From contig NZ_CADIKL010000034.1 of the NCBI RefSeq assembly GCF_902859945.1, positions 27,518 through 91,517 of the forward strand: DNA of 64,000 nt. Reading direction: 5' to 3'. This stretch comes from Paraburkholderia caffeinitolerans (GTDB taxonomy: Bacteria; Pseudomonadota; Gammaproteobacteria; Burkholderiales; Burkholderiaceae). How positions within the stretch are numbered: position 1 is the stretch's first letter; each line of letters starts with the position of its first letter. This document shows positions 1-7,449 of the stretch, in pieces. A model generated the notes under the pieces. The model made no database searches. It saw only the letters and a list, made by a program, of their open reading frames with translations, and was not told the origin of the DNA. A program made the position numbers and the translations under genes.

Positions 1-559
1 AGCGATGAAAACCGGCGGCGATTTTCGTCAGCGAGTCGCCACTCGCGAACATGCGCACGACCTCGAGTTCCTTGGGAGAGAGCAGGCGGGTACTGGCGCC
101 GGGGCGTCCGCCGGCGCTGGCGATCCGGTTGGCAATCGCCTCGGAGAGATGCGTGCCGCCGCTTTCCGAAAGGGCGTCGAGGCAGATCCGCCGCAGGATT
201 TCGGGATCCTCGGCTTTCCCGACAATTCCGCCGACCCCCTCGGCCTGAATGCAGGCGAGCAGCCCCGGATTGGTGAGCATGGTGAAAACGACGATGGGCA
301 TCTGCGGAAAACGGCTTCTGATCCGCTGGATCATGCGCAGACCGTCGTCGTTGCCTTGCTCGCGCTCCATCGAGAAGTCGGTGACCACGAGGTCGAAGCG
401 TTGCCGCTCGAGCGCTTCGAGAAGTTCGTTGCCCGACTGGCACATCGCGACCTCCTGAAGCCTGAGCGGACCCAGAACGTCCTTGATCGCCAGCCGTATC
501 ATCGGATGGTCGTCAGCAATCGCGACCGACAACGCACGGGAAAGTGGTGCTTGTGTCAT
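1..559 (-). CDS. NarL/FixJ-type response regulator, C-terminus cut by window edge
   Basis: An open frame on the minus strand runs off the left edge, leaving about 186 N-terminal residues. It reads as a receiver domain: acidic pair in ADDH near residues 16-17, likely phosphoacceptor Asp in VVTDFSM near 61, conserved Thr in VVFTML near 93 and Lys in VGKAED near 115. After a linker comes LSPKELEVVRMFASG, the start of a LuxR-type helix-turn-helix. This is the NarL/FixJ architecture of DNA-binding response regulators controlled by a sensor kinase. I chose the ATG at 559 because GGGGA lies 8 bases upstream; an ATG at 565 is also in frame. It shares orientation with the EAL gene upstream (828-1724). 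No cognate kinase is in the window. Confidence 0.85.
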   Translation of the reverse strand, partial: MTQAPLSRALSVAIADDHPMIRLAIKDVLGPLRLQEVAMCQSGNELLEALERQRFDLVVTDFSMEREQGNDDGLRMIQRIRSRFPQMPIVVFTMLTNPGLLACIQAEGVGGIVGKAEDPEILRRICLDALSESGGTHLSEAIANRIASAGGRPGASTRLLSPKELEVVRMFASGDSLTKIAAGFHR

Positions 560-827
560 CGGCATGTTCCCCACGCAATGAAGACGTGCGGTGCATGGGG
601 CCATACGGCGGCAACGATATTTCGAAAAATTACAATCACGGCAAATAGTTTCATGTGCGGACCAGAGGCTGATGGCCACTAACCGCAAGGGCGTTCGACG
701 GCGTTTGGCCGGTCGGGCGCGTTTTTGAGAAAGTGGAGTTTAGCCGAGTAACGCATTCTTCCGTGCTTACGACTGCAGCGTATTTTTGAGGGACAAAAGA
801 ACGTGAATTGGGTGCGTGTGCGTTTAT

Positions 828-1724
828 TCACCCAGAGAGCTTGTTCATGGCGGCAAAGGACGTCCATCGCTTTTCCTCGCCGCCTCGCTTCGATGTTCCA
901 CCGCCGGACCCTGGCAGCCAGGAAAGGATTGCCTCGCCGGAGACCGGGCTCGAAATCAGGCTGCCTTGAACGTCGAGATTGGCGAATTGGCGAAGCCACG
1001 CGAGTTGGGCATCGCTCTGCACACCATCGACGGCTATCGAGATTCCCAGGTCGCGAGCGAGACTTGCCACGCTCGTCAGTATCGCGCTGGCAATTCGGTC
1101 ATCTGGCAGTGCGCTTGTGAATCGGCGGCCAAATTTGAGCCCGCTGATCGGCAGCGCAATGAGGCTCGATAGCGTCGAATGTTCCATGCCGAAGTCGTCG
1201 AGCACGACCGCGACGCCGATGCGCCGCAAGTCCGACAGCCGCTCGATGAGCGTCCGGGTAATGTTCCGGTCCCTTGGCTCCGGCATTTCGAATTTCACGC
1301 ATTCCGGCCGTATGGCGTGACGCCGGATGCAGCCCATGACCATAGGGGTGAAGTCTTTCGCGACTAGTTGCTCGAGCGAAATGTCGATCGACAGCGCTAC
1401 GCCGTCCGGCGTGTGGCGCTGCCATCGAGCGAGGTTGGCACATCCGAGTTCGAAAATGGTTTCGAACACCGGGGGCGGCGAGCTTGCCTGATGCCCGAGT
1501 GGCGCAGCGCCTCTTTCAGACAGGGGAGCATTGGGCCGATCACTCCAGGCGGCGATGGCTTCGGCGCCGGTCAATGCGCCAGAACGCGCCGAGACGATCG
1601 CCTGGTAGGCGACCCGCAACTCGCCCTGCAAAGCGGGGTTCGATGGCGATGGAGGGTCTTTGCCAATCAGTTTGGTATCCAGAACATTGGGTTTCCTCTT
1701 GTCGCGCCACAAGCAACTCATCAT
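828..1724 (-). CDS. Degenerate EAL-domain protein
   Basis: About 298 residues with an EAL (cyclic-di-GMP phosphodiesterase) fold. Visible motifs are GAEAIAAW (EAI for EAL, residues 55-57), SIDIS where active enzymes have a metal-binding Asn, FEMPE for the ExTE motif, DDFGMEHSTL for DDFGTGYSSL, LKFGRRF for the KID region, DGVQS for EGVET, and QGSLIS for QGYL. Loss of the Asn and of the second catalytic Glu suggests weak or no phosphodiesterase activity, so it may bind cyclic-di-GMP or a partner instead. The start at 1724 follows GGGGGAG at good spacing; the frame stays open to 1979 without a better ribosome site. No GGDEF or sensory domain is attached. Confidence 0.75.
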   Translation of the reverse strand: MMSCLWRDKRKPNVLDTKLIGKDPPSPSNPALQGELRVAYQAIVSARSGALTGAEAIAAWSDRPNAPLSERGAAPLGHQASSPPPVFETIFELGCANLARWQRHTPDGVALSIDISLEQLVAKDFTPMVMGCIRRHAIRPECVKFEMPEPRDRNITRTLIERLSDLRRIGVAVVLDDFGMEHSTLSSLIALPISGLKFGRRFTSALPDDRIASAILTSVASLARDLGISIAVDGVQSDAQLAWLRQFANLDVQGSLISSPVSGEAILSWLPGSGGGTSKRGGEEKRWTSFAAMNKLSG

Positions 1725-1977
1725 GCCCGTCTCCCCCGTTGTGAATTCCATCGTTTCCCGAAGATAGGGCACGTTCTCCGTCAAGGCTATCGTAGAAGTT
1801 AGAAACGCTTCGATGGCGCACTGGAAGTGCGATGCAAGGGGGTGCCCGCCGGGCAATTTCTGATTCCTGTGATAGCGAGTGGCGCTCGACGCGCATAAGT
1901 TTCCAACACTACTGCAGTGATTGACACGCGCATATCTCCGTGCGCGGTGTGCGCTCCATTGGAAGGGAACTTTACAC

Positions 1978-2565
1978 ATGAACGGGAATGATCATGCCGC
2001 GGCCCCGAGAGAGGGCGCCAGTCTGTTCGCCCTCCTTTTGTCAGGAGGACGTCGCGCTATCGAACGAATGCGGACAAAGAAGGCTTTTCGGCGCGGCGAC
2101 GCCGTGCGGGCAATTGCACACAGGCTCGCATTGACTGCCGTGCTGGCCGGAGCGGGCCACGCACAGGCGCAGAACGTTCACGATGACGGATGGGCGCGCA
2201 TCTCGCCGCGTTCCGGTTACGGGTTCGGGTTCTATATGGAGGCCGTGCGGCCCGCAGGCTCCACCGGCACGATGCCGGGCAAGTATGACCTGCTCTACAG
2301 GGACTGGGCGCAAAGCGCGCAGTCCGCTGCGCCGCTGAAAGCGCTCAATCATTCGCCAATGGTGCCGCCAATGGACACGCAGGCTGGCACGGTGCCGGGC
2401 GGCTTCGAGAGCACAGCCATGGCGACGCTTGCGCCTGGCTTGAACGGGGCCGTGCCGCTCATGGTCTTCGCGGGTTCCATATCGAACCGGTGCGTTGCGT
2501 ACTACGCAGCCTGCGAGTCCAATCGCTTCATCCATGCGTCCGTTCTGAACCTGCACGCGCCTTGA
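1978..2565 (+). CDS. Exported protein of unknown function
   Basis: I do not recognise a family. About 195 residues. A hydrophobic segment ending in GAGHAQA then QNVHDDGW looks like a Sec signal cleavage site, but it lies about 65 residues from the chosen start, so either the N-terminus is unusually long or translation begins at an internal ATG near 2068 (MRTKKAF), which has no close ribosome site. The ATG at 1978 follows AAGGGAA. The rest is rich in Gly, Ala and Pro with a few Tyr and two Cys near the C-terminus. It stands first in a co-directional set with DUF3302, HlyD and NodT genes, so an envelope role connected to export is an inference from position only. Confidence 0.55.
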   Translation: MNGNDHAAAPREGASLFALLLSGGRRAIERMRTKKAFRRGDAVRAIAHRLALTAVLAGAGHAQAQNVHDDGWARISPRSGYGFGFYMEAVRPAGSTGTMPGKYDLLYRDWAQSAQSAAPLKALNHSPMVPPMDTQAGTVPGGFESTAMATLAPGLNGAVPLMVFAGSISNRCVAYYAACESNRFIHASVLNLHAP

Positions 2566-2619
2566 TGCAGGGATCGCACGTCCAGAGAGGACTGCATCCA
2601 TCTTTTTATACCGGAAACC

Positions 2620-3075
2620 ATGGCTAACTATTCGCGCATCAGTGATGCATTGCTCAAATCGAGTCGATATCTCGCGGCCGGCGCCGCGCTGCTGGAAATC
2701 AGTACTCCGTCCTTCGCCGCCGTGCCGCGTGGGGTGCTGGAGCACGCGGCCGACTTGATCTCCTGGATCGTTCTCGCCGTCGTGCCGGTTGCCGGCATCT
2801 ACGTTTTCTGGATGCTGCACGTTTTGCCGGAAAAGGTAGCCAGAAAGAAGCAGCATCCGCAGAAAGAGGCCATTCACGCCCTTTGCTTGTTGTCGCTGTT
2901 CTTCGGCGGGCTCCTATGGCCGCTGGCCTGGCTATGGGCGCACACCAAGCCGGTTTTCTATCGGGCGGCGTATGGCACTGACAAAGCGCCACCGGACGAA
3001 GACGAGCCCCAGGTCGCCAAACGCCGCACGGGCGCCGTAACGAACGCACTGGCTAATGAGAAGGATGGGGTTTAG
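2620..3075 (+). CDS. DUF3302 inner membrane protein (YibI/YiaW-like)
   Basis: 151 residues with an N-terminal hydrophobic or signal-like segment, a membrane segment around residues 48-68 (LISWIVLAVVPVAGIYVFW) and another around 88-105 (LCLLSLFFGGLLWPLAWLW), then a charged tail. The pattern fits DUF3302, the family of E. coli YibI and YiaW, which sit next to HlyD-type proteins YibH and YiaV. The same pairing occurs here: the stop codon at 3073-3075 directly abuts the ATG of the HlyD gene, which implies translational coupling. The function of the family is not established; a two-protein export or envelope complex with the HlyD partner is the reasonable inference. Confidence 0.75.
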   Translation: MANYSRISDALLKSSRYLAAGAALLEISTPSFAAVPRGVLEHAADLISWIVLAVVPVAGIYVFWMLHVLPEKVARKKQHPQKEAIHALCLLSLFFGGLLWPLAWLWAHTKPVFYRAAYGTDKAPPDEDEPQVAKRRTGAVTNALANEKDGV

Positions 3076-4254
3076 ATGGAAATCTTGATTCTGGGAATTT
3101 ACGCATTCTGTGTATGGCTGGTCTTTTTCAAGTTCCAATGGCTGCCATGGAACACCATTTCCATGGTGGTCTCGTTCACAATTCCAATCGTTGCGCTTGC
3201 AACCATAGTCATGACGCTCAACGTGGTGGCGCCGTCCACTCACGAAGTCAGGGTCGTCGCCAAGGTGCTGCAAGTCGTGCCGCAGGTCAAGGGGCGCATC
3301 GTGGAGATTCCGGTTGAGGGCAATCGGCGCTACAGGAAAGGCGATGTCCTGCTGCGCATCGACCCGACGCCCTATGCGCTGGCGGTCGAGCAACTCGAAG
3401 CAAAGTTGCGCGCTGACGACGCAGCCGTTGCAGAGGCCGAGGCGTCGGCCCGTCAGTTGGCCGACTCCGTGCGCCGCGAAGCGGGCAAAGTCAGCACCGT
3501 GCAGGCGTCGCTGGCGCTGGCCCGGCAACGGTTGACGGAGCAGGACGCGCTGTTTGCAGCGGGGGCCGGGTCGAAGTTCGACCGCGACGATGCCATGGCG
3601 CGGCAGCGCGAGCTGGAAGGCCAGCTCGTGAGCGCCAAAGCAGAGGAAGACGCGGCGAAGGAGAAACTTTCCGCAAAAAGCCAGGGTGAGTTCGTTGCGA
3701 TTGCGGCGGCACGCGCCCATCGGGCAGAAACCGCAAGCATGCTCGAAAACGCGAAGTGGCAGCTTGCGCAGACGGTCTACCGCGCACCGGCGGATGGCCA
3801 GGTCGTGAACCTGCAGGTTCGTGTCGGGACGATGCTGGTTCCGCTACCCCTTACACCCGCATTCAGCTTCGTCGAGGATGACCAGGAACTGGTCGCGTTC
3901 TATGACCAGAACGAGCTGTACAACGTGCGCGAGGGGGATCTCGCGGAGGTTTATCTGCCGACGAATCCCGGAGCGATTCTGGAGGCGAAAGTGGATTCGA
4001 TTGTCTGGGCGCAGTCGCAAGGTCAATTCGCGCAAAGCGGCTTGTTGCCCAACACTGGCGCGGCAGCCGTGAGCGCGAATCGTTTCGCGGTCAAGCTGGC
4101 GCTGCGTGGCGAATCGAAAGGACGTGTGCTGCCGGTGGGAGCGGTCGGGGCGGGCGCGATATATACGGAGCACGTGGAGCCGATTCAGATCATTCGCATG
4201 GTGTTCCTGCGTGTCAGTTCCAAGTTGAACTACCTCGTTCTCAAGCTGCATTAA
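3076..4254 (+). CDS. HlyD-family membrane fusion protein (YibH/YiaV-like)
   Basis: 392 residues. Two N-terminal membrane segments (about 3-20 and 30-52) anchor it in the inner membrane, which is typical of YibH/YiaV rather than single-anchor EmrA proteins. Then come the barrel-sandwich motif VVPQVKGRIVEIPVEGNRRYRKGDVLLRID, a long Ala/Glu-rich coiled-coil hairpin (about 110-225), the return lipoyl half YRAPADGQVVNLQVRVG, and a beta-barrel domain. Such proteins bridge an inner-membrane transporter to an outer-membrane channel. The NodT-type channel gene follows 10 bases downstream. No ABC, MFS or RND pump is encoded nearby; the only inner-membrane partner is the DUF3302 protein. Confidence 0.85.
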   Translation: MEILILGIYAFCVWLVFFKFQWLPWNTISMVVSFTIPIVALATIVMTLNVVAPSTHEVRVVAKVLQVVPQVKGRIVEIPVEGNRRYRKGDVLLRIDPTPYALAVEQLEAKLRADDAAVAEAEASARQLADSVRREAGKVSTVQASLALARQRLTEQDALFAAGAGSKFDRDDAMARQRELEGQLVSAKAEEDAAKEKLSAKSQGEFVAIAAARAHRAETASMLENAKWQLAQTVYRAPADGQVVNLQVRVGTMLVPLPLTPAFSFVEDDQELVAFYDQNELYNVREGDLAEVYLPTNPGAILEAKVDSIVWAQSQGQFAQSGLLPNTGAAAVSANRFAVKLALRGESKGRVLPVGAVGAGAIYTEHVEPIQIIRMVFLRVSSKLNYLVLKLH

Positions 4255-4264
4255 AGGACTCGTT

Positions 4265-5707
4265 GTGACGTATTCGATGCGAAAAAATGCGCTGTTCCTT
4301 CTGCTCGCGATTCAATTCGGATTACTGTCCGGATGCGCGCTCGAGAAACCACCTGCGGCCTCCGAGCTTGCCAGCCATGCAATTCCGGCGTCTGACGATC
4401 ATCGGCAGTGGGTCAACGGCGCCGTAATGGGCGACCCCACCGACGGCTGGCTGGCCAGTTTCAACGATGCTCAACTGAACCGGCTGGTGCGCGAAGCAAT
4501 GACCCATAACGGCGATCTTGCGCTAGCCGCCATTCGGGTCCAGCAGGCCGAGTCGCTAGTGGCTGAGCAGAGCAGCGGTCTCCTTCCCGCTGCGGGGGTG
4601 AAGGGGCGGGTGGGTGAATCCGAGTCGCAGTATCTTTCCGTTGGCGTGAGCTGGGAACTCGACCTCTGGGGGCGCATCCGTGCGCAGGCCCGGGCGGCGC
4701 GCTCCGAGCATGCTGCCTCGGAGGCCGATTATGTCTGGGCGCAGCGCGTGATCGCGGCCACGACGGCGAAGGCCTGGTTTGCGCTCATCAAGTGCACGCA
4801 ACTCGAAAGCAAGCTGCAGCAGATCGTCGACGCGCAGGCGGAGATCGTGAAGATCGAAGATCACCGTGTGGCGATCGGCGCTGCGCCGCAAACGGAGGTT
4901 GAGGACGCGCGAAACAAGTTGAGGGTTCGTCAGGATGCCCTCATCCAGGCCACGCTCGCCAAAAACCGCGCCGCGCAGGCAATGGAATTGCTGCTGGGCC
5001 GCTATCCGGGCGGCGAAATTCAAGCGGAGCAGGACATGCCGACGTTGCCTGCGGCCCCGCCGGCGGGCTTGCCCGCAAGCCTCGTCGAGCGCAGGCCCGA
5101 TATGGTCGCGGCTTCACAGCGTGTCGCGGCGGCGTTCGACCAGCGGCAATCGGCGCAGGCCGCGCGTCTGCCCGATATCTCGATCAATGCGGCGATTACG
5201 GGAATTCGCAGCAACGTGCTGACGCTCATGGACTCCAGCAGTCCGGTAAAGGGCGTGAGCGCCACGCTGCTGGCGCCCATCTTTACCGGCGGCAGGCTCA
5301 AGGCTCAGGCGGACTATTACACGCAGGCGCAAAAGGCGGCGATGGTCGCTTATGGCAATTGTGCGCTGGCAGCGCTAAGCGAAGTCGAAGCGGGTCTTCA
5401 GGCAGAAACGCGTTATGCCGCGCGCGTCACGCAGTTGCAGGCGCGCGTGGACGAGAGCCAGACGCTGCTGGGCAGGCAAGAGGCGCGCGCAACGATTGGG
5501 TCGGTCGATCGGCGCAGTGTGTTGGAAAACCGGCAAGCGTTGTTGCTGGCGCAGAAGGATCTCGTCGATGTACGCGGCGATCAACTTGATCAACGTGTCG
5601 ATTTGCTGCTCGCACTGGGTGGCGACTGGCAGCGCTCGGGTGTTGCCGGCACGAATGCGGGTGACTTCGCGCTTGCGGATGCGCCGGCTTCTAACGTCGC
5701 GCATTGA
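4265..5707 (+). CDS. NodT/OprM-type outer membrane efflux lipoprotein
   Basis: 480 residues, a TolC-like outer membrane channel. The N-terminus is a lipoprotein signal with the lipobox LLSGC (Cys about residue 24). The body has the two homologous halves of the outer membrane efflux family, each with long amphipathic helices rich in Ala, Gln and Glu, and the typical sequences SWELDLWGRIRAQ and LLAPIFTGGRLKAQ. The start is a GTG at 4265 preceded by AAAGGA; an ATG four codons later is the alternative. It presumably provides the outer membrane exit for the HlyD-type protein just upstream. The substrate cannot be told from sequence. Confidence 0.88.
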   Translation: MTYSMRKNALFLLLAIQFGLLSGCALEKPPAASELASHAIPASDDHRQWVNGAVMGDPTDGWLASFNDAQLNRLVREAMTHNGDLALAAIRVQQAESLVAEQSSGLLPAAGVKGRVGESESQYLSVGVSWELDLWGRIRAQARAARSEHAASEADYVWAQRVIAATTAKAWFALIKCTQLESKLQQIVDAQAEIVKIEDHRVAIGAAPQTEVEDARNKLRVRQDALIQATLAKNRAAQAMELLLGRYPGGEIQAEQDMPTLPAAPPAGLPASLVERRPDMVAASQRVAAAFDQRQSAQAARLPDISINAAITGIRSNVLTLMDSSSPVKGVSATLLAPIFTGGRLKAQADYYTQAQKAAMVAYGNCALAALSEVEAGLQAETRYAARVTQLQARVDESQTLLGRQEARATIGSVDRRSVLENRQALLLAQKDLVDVRGDQLDQRVDLLLALGGDWQRSGVAGTNAGDFALADAPASNVAH

Positions 5708-5711
5708 CGGA

Positions 5712-6701
5712 ATGATGCGAATGGAGATGTTCAGCGCGGCGATTGCGGCCGTAATACTGGGGCTGTGCTTTACGTCCCAGGCGAAAGCACAGGAGTTTTC
5801 CCTGTTTGGCGGCGGTTCGCGCGCCAGCAACATCAATACCTATACGTGGGCCTTCAATTATCAGGAAGGTCTCGGCAAGGACTTCGCGGCGAGCTTCACA
5901 TGGCTCAACGAAGGGCACATTCCGAATCATCACCGCGATGGCCAACTGGTCCAGCTCTGGGCGCGAATGCCGGTGGGCAGCCCGCAGTTCGTGGTGCAGG
6001 CCGGTATCGGACCGTATCGCTACTTCGATACGACCACCGCCGACCAGGGCGGCAGCTATTCGGACGTGCACGGCTGGGGCGTGGTGTACAGCCTGCGCGG
6101 GTCCTGGTACGCATCCAACCGGTGGGTTACGCAATTGCAACTGAACCGCGTGCACGTGCAGCGCGGCCCGGATTCCACTGGCGTGATGCTCGGTGTCGGT
6201 TACCAGCTTGATGCGCCCGATACGCCGGGGCCGCGCGACTGGGCGGCTGGCTCGGCGAAGAAAACGACCCATAACGAAGTCACCCTGTACCTTGGCAAGA
6301 CCATCGTCAACTCCACGAGCTCGCCGGATGCCTTTGGCGGTGCCATTGAATATCGCCGGGGCCTCACGAAATATGTGGACTGGACGGTCGGCTATATGTA
6401 CGAAGGCAGCAGCGCAATCGCCCGCCGCAATGGCGTTGCCAGCCAGCTTTGGCTCACACGCGCGTTCCTCAACGACGCGGTGACGCTTGGCGTAGGCGCC
6501 GGCGCGTACTACGCGATCAATGAAAACGAGAACAGCGCCTCGCCGGGGCCGGGCGCCGGTAAATTTTCGGGGCTCGTCACGATTGCCGGTTCGTACCGCT
6601 TCAGCACGAACTGGGATGCACGGCTCGAATGGAATCGCGTGGTGACGAGCTATAACCGCGACACCGACGTCATTTTGGCCGGTATTGGCTACCGATGGTG
6701 A
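5712..6701 (+). CDS. Predicted outer membrane beta-barrel protein
   Basis: 329 residues. A Sec signal peptide ends at SQAKAQ. The mature protein alternates hydrophobic and polar residues with many Tyr, Trp and Gly (for example GGSYSDVHGWGVVYSLRGSWY) and ends in ILAGIGYRW, a terminal aromatic signature of outer membrane barrels. A His-rich stretch NEGHIPNHHRDG lies near residues 70-80. I do not recognise an enzymatic family with confidence; a PagL-like or structural barrel cannot be excluded. It starts 4 bases after the NodT stop and closes the operon, so it probably acts with the export system. The frame is open far upstream inside the NodT gene, but signal peptide and context fix the start here. 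Confidence 0.7.
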   Translation: MMRMEMFSAAIAAVILGLCFTSQAKAQEFSLFGGGSRASNINTYTWAFNYQEGLGKDFAASFTWLNEGHIPNHHRDGQLVQLWARMPVGSPQFVVQAGIGPYRYFDTTTADQGGSYSDVHGWGVVYSLRGSWYASNRWVTQLQLNRVHVQRGPDSTGVMLGVGYQLDAPDTPGPRDWAAGSAKKTTHNEVTLYLGKTIVNSTSSPDAFGGAIEYRRGLTKYVDWTVGYMYEGSSAIARRNGVASQLWLTRAFLNDAVTLGVGAGAYYAINENENSASPGPGAGKFSGLVTIAGSYRFSTNWDARLEWNRVVTSYNRDTDVILAGIGYRW

Positions 6702-7116
6702 GCAAAATCGCGGATGTGATGCGGGCCGCTGCATCGTTTCACCGCTGCTTGATCTTTTTCGACCGGTGCCTATTCTCATGAATGTATGCACGGTAATTTC
6801 CAGACGCGTGTTCGTGTCCTTCAGTGACGCAGGATAAAAGCAATCATCCTCACGCAGACTCAATGCAAATGGCTTTCGGGTGCGCTATCCGACCGGGTCG
6901 ATGATAAATAGTAAGCAAACCTATATAAAAATCGATCGGAATTATTGACCTGCTTGCGCCGGCATCACGCCTGGATTTTCTTGAGGGATACGTTTATCGG
7001 CGAGCGAGGAACGACCCTACCCGTCCTCATTTGAGCGATCTTTGTGCATCCCGGTCGACGGCCGTGCGGCAGCCGGAAAACGAAGGCAAGGTAGTGAACC
7101 GTAACAGGAGGTTGCC
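6702..7116 (+). promoter_or_regulatory. 415-bp intergenic leader, probable promoter
   Basis: No gene is seen. An AT-rich patch around 6900-6950, unusual in this GC-rich window and containing TATAAAAAT, is the likely promoter area for the 7117-11297 operon. The stretch ends with AGGAGG 7 bases before the ATG at 7117. The exact promoter elements cannot be fixed by eye. Confidence 0.3.
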
Positions 7117-7449
7117 ATGGCCGGTTCAGGACGGCGCGGCGGTTCCCGTGGCAGAGACGAAGACCATGATCATGACGATCACGAGCCGGAAGGCCCCGAT
7201 GAAAACGGTTCGTCCGGCGAGGGCGAGGAATACGACGATCCCGCGGAGCATCTCGAAATAGAACGACGCCGGTTCGCTGGCGGTCTGCCGCCGACGCCGG
7301 AGTTGTATGCGTTGGCGCGCGAACAATGGTACCGATTGCCCGGCGTCCTCGCGAGGCCCTCCATGGACCCAGTGATCGGAGCACCGGCTTCCGGTGACTC
7401 GCCGCCCACGGGTCAGGTCAATCCGGACGAGCAGGAGCCGAAACAATGA
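7117..7449 (+). CDS. Small acidic protein of unknown function
   Basis: 110 residues, unrecognised. A short Gly/Arg start is followed by a strongly acidic, His-containing low-complexity segment (about 12-45, Asp/Glu/His/Gly) and a more ordered part around LPPTPELYALAREQWYRLPG. There is no signal peptide or membrane segment. AGGAGG precedes the ATG at ideal spacing. Its stop overlaps the start of the large beta-propeller gene by ATGA at 7446-7449, so the two are translationally coupled and probably function together, for instance as a chaperone or partner of the large protein; that role is inference from coupling only. Confidence 0.6.
   Translation: MAGSGRRGGSRGRDEDHDHDDHEPEGPDENGSSGEGEEYDDPAEHLEIERRRFAGGLPPTPELYALAREQWYRLPGVLARPSMDPVIGAPASGDSPPTGQVNPDEQEPKQ

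Noticed and set aside
5..682. 225-codon plus-strand frame at the left edge
   Set aside because: The opposite strand encodes an obvious response regulator; the plus frame has no motifs.
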